Shown here in pieces: positions 26,071-36,216 of a stretch of 64,000 bases of DNA (position 1 is its first letter; each line of letters begins with the position of its first letter). The DNA comes from Lycium barbarum (lineage: Eukaryota > Streptophyta > Magnoliopsida > Solanales > Solanaceae): assembly GCF_019175385.1 (NCBI RefSeq), contig NC_083341.1:91972321-92036320 (forward strand), in the 5' to 3' direction. Position numbers and translations under genes: made by a program. Under the pieces are notes generated by a model. The model searched no databases and was not told the DNA's origin. It saw nothing but the letters and a program-made list of their open reading frames with translations.

Positions 26071-26350
26071 TTTTTTACTAATTTAGAAGTACAAAATGGA
26101 GAAGTTGGATGAAATTTAGAAGTTGGACAAGATTTTGTGTTTTCCTTTCATCCAAAATACGCTTTATATAACGTTTGAATAAGTTTAAAGGCATCATATA
26201 ACACAACAAATTACTGCGCCATGCAACTTTCCGTCAAATCAAGTACGGATGAGCAGTAGAATCTACTAATTTCTACTGAAAAACTAGTGGAATTATTGGC
26301 TTCTATAATGCAGGAAATTGCTGTGTTATCTATAACGCAGTAATTAACTG

Positions 26351-26519
26351 CGCTAAAGGTGTATAAAGTGGTCAAACGCATGCATTGTGTTGTCAATCAA
26401 TGTTGTCATTCAGAAATATCATAAATCCACCATGCGCTAAAGTTGTATAAAGTGGTCAAACGCGAGCATTGTATTGTCAATAAGTGTTGTCATTTAGAAA
26501 CGTCATGAATCCACCATGC
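26351..26519. repeat. 84-bp direct repeat, two copies, MULE interior
   Basis: Copies begin CGCTAAAGGTGTATAAAG (26351) and CGCTAAAGTTGTATAAAG (26435), and both end near ATCCACCATG. A partial third start follows at about 26518. They lie between the divergent transposase gene and the plus-strand gene, so they could be a two-way promoter region. They share CTGCG and TTAA words with the subterminal palindromes of the second MULE. Confidence 0.7.
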
Positions 26520-26685
26520 ATCTAAAATTAGCGCTATACATCAATATGATTACTAGCGAGTGTTATATAACGTAATTGACAAATAACTAGCAACCACATA
26601 AAATAGGATTATTATATCATTTTTTAGCCAATTTGAAAATATTAGTCGTCTTACATCGTTCTCTCCAGGAGACATATTTGAAGCA

Positions 26686-27515
26686 ATGGGTAGGACATGG
26701 GAATTGAGTGAAGATTTTGGATACTTGAATAACCCGAATGAGCGATACAATCAACGTTACAATAATACAATGACAGATGAGTGGAATTGGCGTGTTAGGG
26801 AGGCTGCAGCACTGGAACAAAACTTGAGGGCATTTGGACTTAAACGCCCAAAAAGTCGTGCTACGTCAATGCCTCGTGGCACTCCACAAGAGTTGAACTT
26901 TTCTCTTACAACCGAATGCAAATACGTTGCATTAGGGCTGGATATAGTCGAAATGGTTACGTCACATCCAAGTGGGACTCATACTGTGAGTTGTCCGATG
27001 ACGATGATTCCCATGATATTATTAATATTTGTTTTAAATAAAGTAGATGGGGTCATAGTCATGATACTACTACCTATTGAGTCTGATACCTATATAAATA
27101 ACCTTTCGCTACTTAGTAAACTACTAAAAATTCAACGTCGAATAGAAGAAATGTAGATTGGTCGGTATTCTTTCCAAAGGATCTGAATAGCAGTGGTGAT
27201 GACAGCTCAAATCATAGCAGCTATTTCAGTGATTCCTCAATTGATAACAGTGAATTCGTGCTAGACGATTTGAAGCCCTATATTTTAATAGAGCGTAATG
27301 ACAATTTTCATGAACTGAAATATTCAGATCCACATGAATATTATTGTGGTTCACATCGCGAATGGGCATATCGATACGCCAAATCACAACATCTTGTTCG
27401 TGACTTGGAAAATCTCAATGCTCCAATCCCAACAAGATTCTCATTGAGCATGCCTCGAACTGGTCAAGATTCTGGTGAGGTTGCGGTACAGAGGATTAGG
27501 AAAAAGAACAATTGA
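26686..27515 (+). CDS. Unknown protein gene, likely MULE-borne, probably spliced
   Basis: A first open block at 26686-26985 encodes a hydrophilic protein beginning MGRTWELSEDFGYLNNP. A second block runs from about 27160 to 27513 and includes VFFPKDLNSSGDDSSNHSS, an acidic Ser-rich stretch, then WAYRYAKSQHLVRDLE. A GTGAGT at about 26987 and AG sites near 27140-27160 suggest an intron, but I could not find one join that keeps both frames, so the exon limits are open. The C-terminal RIRKKNN stop is at 27513; a further short frame follows to about 27675. I do not recognise the family. It is head-to-head with the transposase gene, and within the span ending at the MULE terminus, so I infer it travels with the element. 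Confidence 0.4.
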
Positions 27516-28058
27516 ATGCTAGCACGACGTTGTAGATTTTACATGCTCAAGTTGGCTGAAGAACAAGCATTATCAACAGATAGGGAACTCACATCTACAT
27601 AAAGAAGATTTGTCTTAAGAAACCCAAGATATTTATCTGAGGACGCTATTAACAACTTCAATTCTGATGATTAAGAATATTGTAATTTTAATTATATTTT
27701 TAATTTATGATGATGTCCTTAATTTGAAGATTATTAGTATGTTTAGTTTTGCATTTATGCTTATATTTTATTATCTACTTACTTAAGCGTGTTAGAATCG
27801 ACAAACATTATATACATAAATACAAAGTGCAACGATTCAAATTTTTATAGAAAACACAAATAAAACTAGTACATAAAAAGTGACGATTACATTAAACATT
27901 AGAAAAACCATAGAAAATACATCATACATAAAAAGTTAAACTACTAAAAATAAAAATAAACTACATAGGAAATAATTAACATAGCCGACAATGCAACACT
28001 TCAAAATTACAAACAACAACAAGAGACCACAAATCACCCTCCAAAATTTCACTCTCTT

Positions 28059-28470
28059 TCAAAACATTTGTCTCGCGTTGAGAGTCTCTAAGATTATCCT
28101 TGAAAAAACTTTTTTTTCTTCCGATTCTTTTAGCAACATCTCCAGAAATTCAATTTTTTCTAGAGCTTCCCTAAGTTGACACTGCAAATCAAACTTCACG
28201 GTATTTACATTGCTTGGTGAAATCGCGGTATCTCTATCAACCGGAAGCTTTTTATACTTCGCCGCCACTGTTTTATCCGCGGGAACTTTATCTTCCCACC
28301 GAAAATATGTACACCCACCATCTGCACAATAAAATAACAAATAAAATTAGTTTTGTAAGGTAGAAAATGTAGACAATGTGACAAAAACTCTATGAAAAGT
28401 TACAAAATAAACTTACTTCGGGCACTTTATAACGCCAAAAACGACGGAATTTTCTAGAGTCCTTGAAATT
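28059..28470 (-). CDS. GRF-type zinc-finger and coiled-coil protein, MULE-borne
   Basis: Two minus-strand exons. The upstream exon runs to 28417 and encodes RRFWRYKVPE; its start lies further upstream and was not placed. It ends at a GAA|GTAAGT donor. The second exon starts at 28321 after a TTGTGCAG acceptor and begins with the DGGCTYFRWEDK block. RRFW, a gap, then CxYFxWxD is the signature of GRF zinc fingers, which bind single-stranded nucleic acid in other proteins. A Leu/Glu-rich helix near the C-terminus (LREALEKIEFLEMLLKESEE) should form a coiled coil. The stop is just before 28059. The usual first Cys of the finger is not seen, so the copy may be partial. It sits about 0.1-0.5 kb from the MULE terminus. 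Confidence 0.5.
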
Positions 28471-28489
28471 TTGAGCTGGCAGTATACAG

Positions 28490-28585
28490 TAAATTGTTGT
28501 GTTAAGAATATTTTGGTATCAATTTTTTTTCTTGGAATATTTTGGTTCGCTTTATCTTTTTTTGGGTCATTTAGGTTTCGGACTC
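28490..28585 (-). repeat. Right terminal inverted repeat of the first MULE
   Basis: The sequence from AATATTTTGGTATC through GGGTCATTTAGGTTTCGGACTC matches the right end of the second MULE (34141-34223) and, inverted, its left end (30870-30950). The element border is put at CGGACTC by that comparison. The matching left terminus was not found, and has probably been lost or separated by the LTR insertions around 10-13 kb. Confidence 0.7.
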
Positions 28586-30869
28586 CCCAATTAATGTAAC
28601 ATAGTGATTTGAATAGATAGATATCCTATATAGGGAGCCTAGTTTTGGATTTATGGTCCGGATTGACCTAGAAGGTTCTAGGCAACAAAAAACAAAAAGG
28701 CAAGAAGTGAGAATAGAAGCAGCATAATGGCCCACCAAGTGATGAATAGTTTGAGAAGTAGTTGAGAGGTTATTGAAGAAAACAAGTTGAGGGTGGTGGC
28801 CAGTAACCTTTTGTCTTAATGATGAATGTTTTAGCATGCCTATTCATAAGCAAAGCATTAGGGAATGACACATTGATACCCACACCACCTCCTATGACAG
28901 AAAACATGTGCTCCCTATGCCCATTTTTCTATTAGGCATTCAAATAAAACCCAGGACAAAAGAACTAAGAAAAAAGGTTTCCATTTCCTCACACTTAAAA
29001 AAATATGTTCTTATTTTTGCTGCAAAATTAGCTAGTTGGTTCATTGGACTGGCTGCATTGAATTTATTGCATTTTCTGTCACTTGTATGCGTCGACAATC
29101 TTCCCTTCAATGATATGATGCTAGTAAGAGTTTTAAAGTCATTATCCACTCTTAAATTCAATATAATAAAATTGTCACACAGGAACAATCTTGATTTGAC
29201 ACTTGGTATATATATATATATATATTGTCTCTTCTCTCTCTCTCACCCTTTTTTTAAAATATTTTAATTATAGTTTATGAGTTAGTATTGGCAAGTTAAA
29301 GGATACAAGAGAACAAGGAAACGAACTAGCTGTGCAAAGTGAAACTCAATAAGTTGATAAGCACCTCCAGAACTAGAGCCCGTTTGGATGGGTCTTTCGA
29401 CTTATAAGCCAAAAGTCATAAGTCACAACTTAGAAATTCTAACTTATGACTTTTGGTTTATTTTGTTATTTTGACTTAAAAATACTTTTTTATTTTATCT
29501 AAACACTATAAAAGTGCTTAAAATATATTTTGACTTAAAAACACCTAAAATAAGCCAATCCAAACAGGTTCCTGGTCTTGAATTAATTTTTTCAGTAAAT
29601 GAGAATTAAATATAGGGATTATTGTGGGAAAACAGATTATCCCTGTTCCTTGTTTTAGGTTAAATCTTTTTTCACGGGAAGTTAAATCTACTATAAGAAT
29701 TTGTTAAATATTTAACGATGACAGAAGAATGCTCACTTTTAGTAAATTTAAATAATTAAAATTGCTCAAAAATATATTTAAAGGGCTATTTCAAATTTAC
29801 ATCAAACATGAGGACCATTTTAATTATTTTCTCACCAAAAGGCATGTGGTAATGCACATAATGCCAAGATGATCATGGAACATGTGGAAAATCAAAGACC
29901 AAGGAAACAGTGTTATGATAAGTGGGCTCCATCACTGGATTAGTCAATAGTCAACTCAGTGGTCAACAGCTACTGTCATATTATATACTTATTCTTTTTT
30001 TTTTTTTTGGGTTCAAACCTTTCGTTCCTTTGAACCAAAAGAGAAATCTAAACAATCAAAAGATGTTTGGTACATTCACAAGTCTAATAGGATTTTAGCC
30101 ATATAATTTGATTCCAAAAAACACCCAAATAGCCAATTTAATTCGCTTAGCCCTTTAGCCGCCTTAGATATTATTCTTTCTTTTTCTCTTTTAATTGTAC
30201 AATTAGCTAAATAAACCCTTTACTTTAATTTCTTTTTTGGCCTTACAAGAGAAAAAAATATCACATGGATTCTAGACAACTATATATCAATATAGCCATA
30301 TGTTCTATACGAATAATGTTTGTGTCCTCTCCTCATATTTTTTTTTCCAATTAACCCAGTACAACAGAAATTAGGAATACAACATATAGACATGTGCCAG
30401 CTGTATCAGAGACAAAACATAATTTAAATTATATACACTAAAGTGTAAAGTTTGAGTTTTGCACTATCAAAGTAATATACTTCTGTTATAATAAGTTACT
30501 TTTAATTATTTTAGATTTTCAATTTACGCTTATTAAACAAAGTTATCTGGTAGTATTATCTTTTAAATCACTTAATTATATAGATATTTCTTATACTAAT
30601 TAAGTGTGTGTATATAACTTAAACTCTACATAATACAATTCTTGTTTGAGTGTAAAGCATACATGAAATGTCTTAAAAAGAATACATGATAAGATTGCCT
30701 TGAACCTAATTAGACTAAATAAGCAGACAAGATCAATGGCCTCATGCTATGAATGAAACTAGAAGATACTAAAATATATGTCTAGATAACAAATCATCTA
30801 GTGCACAATTATTTGGTTCCTGAAAGTCTGTTTTTAGATGAACTATTTTAGTTGACTGCGTCAGTTTCA
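28586..30869. other. AT-rich intergenic DNA
   Basis: Apart from the small inverted-repeat element at 29379-29572 and a TA microsatellite near 29206-29226, I see no coding or RNA gene. The longest plus-strand frame (28908-29267) has no family features. Confidence 0.6.
29379..29572. mobile_element. Small MITE-like inverted-repeat element
   Basis: It begins CCCGTTTGGATGGGTC and ends AAGCCAATCCAAACAGG, which in reverse complement is CCTGTTTGGATTGGCTT. The interior is AT-rich, with CTTATAAG-like words. The size near 195 bp and imperfect inverted ends fit a MITE; no clear target duplication is seen, so the superfamily is open. Confidence 0.55.
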
Positions 30870-30950
30870 ACAGTCCGAAACCTTAATGACCCAATAAAAG
30901 ACAAAGTGAACCAAAATACCCTAACAAAAAAAGTTGATATCAAAGTACCT

Positions 30951-31000
30951 CTGCGTTAAAGGAGTTAACCGTACCAGCGCGGTTAACTCCTTTAACGCAG
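30951..31000. repeat. Perfect 21-bp palindrome, left MULE subterminal
   Basis: The arm CTGCGTTAAAGGAGTTAACC plus one G is followed by an 8-base loop (TACCAGCG) and an exact inverted copy. Partial copies of the arm follow to about 31045. Confidence 0.92.
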
Positions 31001-32530
31001 GAATTTACTGCGTTAACGCATGAAATTACTGCGCCAAAGGAGTTAAATAGCCGACCATCGGGCTTTCTTCTCCACCACTGGTCCCCCACCCCCATTTTTT
31101 TAAGCTGTTAACGCCATTAAAGGCCAAAAACCCGTGGGCCCACTTTCTAAAAACCGACATTCCGCTTCAAATTTCATCCCAAAAGTCAAGATTCTCGGTA
31201 TATTTAAGGCAAGGAACAAGATTCGAAGGTTGAATTTCGCGAAAAAGCGACTTACAACTCGATTCAAACAACCCTACGACAAGTTTCGATCAAGATACAT
31301 TACTATGGACTTTGTAATTATTTTTTTAAAATACATTATGATTCTAAGCATGATCAATGTTTCAATGTCATGAATTTCGAAAAGAAAATGGTTTTTTCGT
31401 TTTTTTTTTTTTTTTTTGCTTAAATGGATTTTTTTTTCCGTTTTTTCAAACTGCCAGTTTTTTTTAATTATTTATTAATTGATAATTTACTAATGGATTG
31501 TTTAATTGAAAAAATATAGTAATCTCCTATTATTTGTTAATTATTGTTGAAATTAATCCTACCTTAATTTTATTGTGTAATGGAAAGAATTATTTTTTGT
31601 AACAGCCACTTGAATTTCCTTTAATTGGCTGATTGGAATAGGCATTAACATGGCCTTTAATGGGCTGATTGAATAGTCATTAACATGGCTCATTAAGTTT
31701 TTTAATTACTGATTTAATGAGTCATTAATCTTCTTTGACCCCTTCACATTCTCAGGCTATGTTAATCAGCCCATTTGGTGATGACATACACACAAAAAAC
31801 ATATTCTTCCTCTCTTCTTCTAAATTTATTTTTCTGGGCAATTGTTTTGAGCAAACTCCAAATTTTCAGCCACTAGTGCAAGTGTTTGGGAGTGCTGTGG
31901 AACCTTGGGAGCAATCGGCTACAACGATTTGCACCGGAGTCGGGCCGAAATCGCTTTCAAGAGCGATAATCCGATAAGTTGATCCTTTCCTTTTATTCGA
32001 TCTATTGATTAATATTGTTAATATTTCCAACAATTATGTCATTTTTAATTTATTTATTTGTGAAATTATTTATCCTATGTTAATTGTTAATGTGCTAATT
32101 GGTTATCTAATTTTTATGTGTTAACTATTTAATTCCCTTTAAATGAATTAGTTTGTTGTTACTTTAATTAAAGATAGGAGAATAATTAGTTATTTAATAT
32201 AAATATTTAGTTAAGTAAATTATAATTAGATATAATCATTCACAGAAATATAATACAACATAATTCTCATAACCCACAAATTTTGAATAAAGAAGGACAA
32301 AGGATATATTTCTCATTTCATTAGTTAGTTAAGTATAATTTTCTGAATAACGAATAACTAACTAAATCCTGAATAACGAACAATAAACTAAATTCTTAGT
32401 TTTGGATTGAAAATTAATATAATTTCCCTATAAATGATTAGTTAGTTAATATAATTTACCTATAAATAATTCATTAGTTAATAAAATTTCACTTTAGTTT
32501 CAAGAATAATGAATAACTTAGTTTGTACAG

Positions 32531-33459
32531 ATACGACACCTCCATAGATCCGAATGTTCACCCGGGGCCCGACGATAAATCAGTACTTGCTCTGCAAGAT
32601 TATCATAGGTCCGAGCTATTATGGGGTGGTGTTATAAAGATGGGGACGTTGCTCCGTCCCCGTAGGATGGATATAGTGTGGACTCTTTTACGCGAGCGCC
32701 CCCTACCTCCCCGCGGCTTAAAACATTAAAGTACTTATTTTAAATATATATATATATGCTACTTATTATTTTGTAATTTTTTATATTTTAGGATTCGCCG
32801 ATAGTAGGTCTATCAGAGCCACCCACTCAGGCGTTTTCTCATGAGCATGCCAAGCTACATGTGTCTTCTCATGAGCCTGCCGAGCCACAGGTAAATTTTT
32901 AGTGAAACTTAATTTTAATGAATATAAGTTAAATATTACTTCAATTTTTTTAACATTTATTTGGACCTCGAACATCACCCCACTCCAGCTTCAGCCTTTC
33001 AGCATCCCGTCCATAAGACTACTTCAGATTCTGCGCCAAACCCACCTTAGGAGCCCTCTCAGGAGCTTACTCAGCCACCCGTCGATACACAGGTTTGATT
33101 TTTTTTTTTTAACAAACGTTAATGTATTCAATATAAATAACAATTGGTACTAATTTTTAAATATTTTTCAGGTTCATCCTTCAGCGCCTGCGGTCTTGTC
33201 CCCCGACAAGGATGATTATGTTGAGGTCTAGTCTCCCGGTGTGGATCAGCCCATCAGACGGGACATTCCGAGCGTACCCGCGGTACGAGATCCCAAGAAG
33301 AAGCACGTTATGCTCAAAAGCACAAGGTGGAAGGGAAGAGCTGATGATCATGGCTTAGAGCACCCTGTTATTGAGAGGAGAAAGGGGGATGGGGACGATG
33401 GCGAGAGCGAGGGCAAGGGCGAGGGAAAGGGCGAGGGCAAGGGCGAGAGCGGGGGATGA
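32531..33459 (+). pseudogene. Plant mobile domain (PMD/MAIL-type) gene, truncated and broken
   Basis: The exon ending at 32729 has NVHPGPDDKSVLALQDYHRSELLW, the typical start of the plant mobile domain found in MAIN/MAIL proteins and many MULEs. The long central domain is missing. Downstream exon-like blocks with good AG and GT borders are at 32792-32890 (SEPPTQAFSHE), about 32966-33092 (with an in-frame stop) and 33172-33459. The last has an in-frame stop near 33229, then a basic patch and a GEGKGEGKGEGK tail. Stops and the missing domain mean no working protein. MULEs often carry PMD genes; capture here is inference from its place between the element ends. Confidence 0.6.
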
Positions 33460-33970
33460 TATTAGCCTTAGGCCTCAGGATAGTCTCAAGCATACTTCAT
33501 GTGGGACCCATCTGCGATAATGTATATGCAATTGAGTTCTACAGTTTAAGTAAACATTATATTTTTTGCGTATCTATTTATATTTATAAATATTATCTAA
33601 GTTTATTAGCATTTATAACTAACTCGTGTGACATCTTAAATTAATCATAAAAAAAAAAAAATCGTGACATATTCGAAATAAAGTTATGCATTAATTTTAA
33701 AATAACGCGCTTAAATTTAAACCTTAAAAATTAGTAAACTTAAAGCTAATGATAACAAGTTTTCAAACAAAAACTTATTTCGAACACTTTTCAACCACTA
33801 AAACAACGACCCGATCTTTTGCATATCCTTGATGTATTGAGCCTATATTATTAATCGCAAAAAAAAAAATAAAAAAAAATAGGGTTCTATATAAAATATT
33901 GACGTTCCGAAGCCTAAAGCATGATTAATCTATGACCAAAGTACGGGAAAAGTGCGAATTTCAACGAAAG

Positions 33971-34001
<31 letters not shown>

Positions 34002-34077
34002 AATCAAATCTATTAAGGCCAAATAACGCAGGAAATTCCTGCATTATAGGAAATGATGTCATTAACGCAGGAAATTC

Positions 34078-34127
34078 CTGCGTTAAAGGAGTTAACTGAG
34101 CCGTTACGATTAACTCCTTTAACGTAG
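34078..34127. repeat. Palindrome, right MULE subterminal
   Basis: The arms CTGCGTTAAAGGAGTTAA and TTAACTCCTTTAACGTAG are nearly perfect inverted copies around a 14-base centre. This is the same word as the left-end palindrome. GGAAATTCCTGCG repeats lie on both sides. Confidence 0.85.
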
Positions 34128-34223
34128 GAATTTCCTGCGTTAAAGATACTTTGGTAACAACTTTTTTTCTTAGGATATTTTGGCTCATTTTGATTTTTAT
34201 CGGGTCATTTAAGTTCCGGACTC

Positions 34224-35774
34224 TCAATTTCAGTAGGTGTAAATCTAAGTTGTGAAATAAAATACATGTATATTATAATGTATATACATGAACATTACGT
34301 ATTATTTAATTACAAGGGTGGTGGCGGTCCATCAAGTATACTGCTTATTTTCCTTGCATATCAAGCAATCTTGTACAGCGCCCCCCCCCCCCTCCCCTAC
34401 CCACACACCCACCCACCCATACTCCGTGTCTCTCTCTCTCTCTTCTTTATCTCTTCGTATATCTTTCAGTGACAATACATGTCAAAAGAATCATGATTAG
34501 TTCAAAACCCATGTGAATTACTATCATTTTATTTCCTTTCACTAAATTATCTTTTGTTTCATTTCATAAAGGAGCCTGTAATTCTTAATATTTTTAGAAA
34601 TTAAAATTATATATGAAGAAAAAAACTGTTTAATTTCCCCCTCTTTATTTTCTCGTCAAAAAGAGAATCGAATAAATACATCAAATGTACTAGTAGTACT
34701 TTGTGAGCTAATTACTAAAGACAGACGGAGTATAAATAAATATTCCTTTGCAAAGTACCCAAAAGGGATTGTTTCTTCATATCTTACATGTATTCTTATT
34801 TATTCAAATCATGTACTACTATATTCTGTCAAATTTTATAGTGGTAGATAGTCGGGCTTTATTTTATAGAGTTTAGATTTTATACACTAATATTACCCAA
34901 CAAAAAAAAAAAAAAATTGCACTAACATGTCACTTCTACGATACAGTAATATCGCTGATTAAATTTGTAACTAACATTTTGTCACAGATTAAATTGAGTA
35001 AAAAATCTTTACATTGTCAATTTATATACTTCCTCCGTCCCATTTTATACGTTGCGCTTTCATTTTTAGTCAGTAAAAAAAAATGACGCCTTTCTATATT
35101 TAGAAATAATTTAACTTCAAAATTTCTCTTTTATCCTTATAATGAAATGATTTACAACCATACAAACAACTAAAGCTTGTTTTAGACCACACGTTCTAAA
35201 AGTTTTTCCATATTTATTAAACTCGATGACCAGTCAAACACCCTCATATAAAATGAGACGGGAGAAATAAGTAACTTAGGCAGCTCTTAAAGCATCCCAC
35301 GTTAGGAATGTCGAGGAAATTTGTATAAGTAACTTAGATCCTTTAATATTTTTAGTTAAGAAACAGAAAGCAGGGTGTGTGTTGGGGGTGTGGGGGTGGG
35401 GGGTTGTGCTTTTGTGAAGGCCGTTCCGAAGCTTTTGCTTTAGTAGTCAAGGGGACTCGAAACAAAGGTGTAAGAAGGTTGCTTTAGAGCTTTACAAACA
35501 AAGAGAGAGACGGACACAGAAAAAAAAAAACCGACTCAGGTTTTCTTTCTTTCTTATATTTTCCCTCTCTTTCTCTCTCACACACATAAAACATACATAG
35601 AGAAAAAACAGAGAAAAAAGGTCTTCATGCATTGCTTAAATTAGCAAAGGGGAAGTTAAAGGTAGGGCATATAGAAGACACGGATATTTATCTTATGTGG
35701 CACCTTTTTTTCTTTATCTCTTAATTGGCTTCAGTTAAAGTAAGAGGGAATTCTGGAGGGGTTAAAGTTGGTTT
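34224..35774. other. Upstream intergenic DNA of the NAC gene
   Basis: AT-rich, with a C-run near 34381-34392, a (CT)n stretch near 34430-34442, and the degenerate Stowaway-like element at 35029-35266. I see no coding gene. Pyrimidine-rich leader-like sequence from about 35540 could belong to alternative transcript starts. Confidence 0.55.
35029..35266. mobile_element. Degenerate Stowaway-like MITE in the NAC promoter
   Basis: Starts CTTCCTCCGTCCCATTTTATACG after TA and ends AAAATGAGACGGGAG. These resemble the Stowaway end CTCCCTCCGTCCCA. The right edge has decayed. It lies about 0.95-1.2 kb before the NAC start codon. Confidence 0.6.
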
Positions 35775-35783
35775 TATATATAT
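35775..35783 (+). promoter_or_regulatory. Candidate TATA box of the NAC gene
   Basis: TATATATAT about 430 bases before the start codon, followed by a strong pyrimidine stretch (35800-35850) typical of plant leaders. A TTGTTTTATAG acceptor-like site ends at 36046, so the leader may contain an intron. This is inference from sequence only. Confidence 0.35.
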
Positions 35784-36216
35784 CTTCATCCTCACCCCCC
35801 TTATTCTTCTCTCTTCTTTCACCTCTTCTCCTCCCCTTTTCCAGTTTTTTAGGGTACTACTCTTAACTTGTTACTATTTGGCTTTTTTCTTTTTAAATAC
35901 ACACCATGTTTGAGTTATAGTATATGTTGCTAGCTTTTATAGGATTTTCTCTTCTTGGTCGAGGGAGAGATCTTGGATTTTATTAATTACTAGTAATAAT
36001 ATTCTTTTCGTTTCTGAAAGATATTAATGTTTTGTTTGTTTTATAGTCCACAGGATTCTTGATATCTATGAAGCTTTTCAAAGGGTTCTGCTTGATACCA
36101 AGATTTCCTTAGAGGATCATATGGAAGAATTTTTGCTGAGGTAATAGTTTAGAAAAAGAAAGAATCATTTATCTACCAATAACCAAAAAAAAAAAACAAA
36201 GGAAGAAAAAAAAGCA

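Larger units (their letters stand above)
30870..34223. mobile_element. Second MULE, non-autonomous, carrying a plant-mobile-domain gene fragment
   Basis: The left end (ACAGTCCGAAACC onward) and the inverted right end (GAGTCCGGAAC onward) match over roughly 90 bp. They share words such as AATGACCC, GAGCCAAAAT/GAACCAAAAT and AAAAAAAGTTG. Flanks TCAGTTTCA (30861-30869) and TCAATTTCA (34224-34232) give a 9-bp target duplication with one mismatch, the MULE length. There is no transposase inside. Both ends contain the same long palindrome (30951-31000 and 34078-34127). The ends match the first MULE's right end, so that element may have supplied the transposase. Confidence 0.75.

Noticed and set aside
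28908..29267. A 119-residue frame with a hydrophobic stretch
   Set aside because: AT-rich intergenic DNA ending in a TA microsatellite; no motif, no partner exon.
35725..35913. A 62-residue frame upstream of the NAC gene
   Set aside because: It lies over the putative TATA box and pyrimidine leader and has low complexity.
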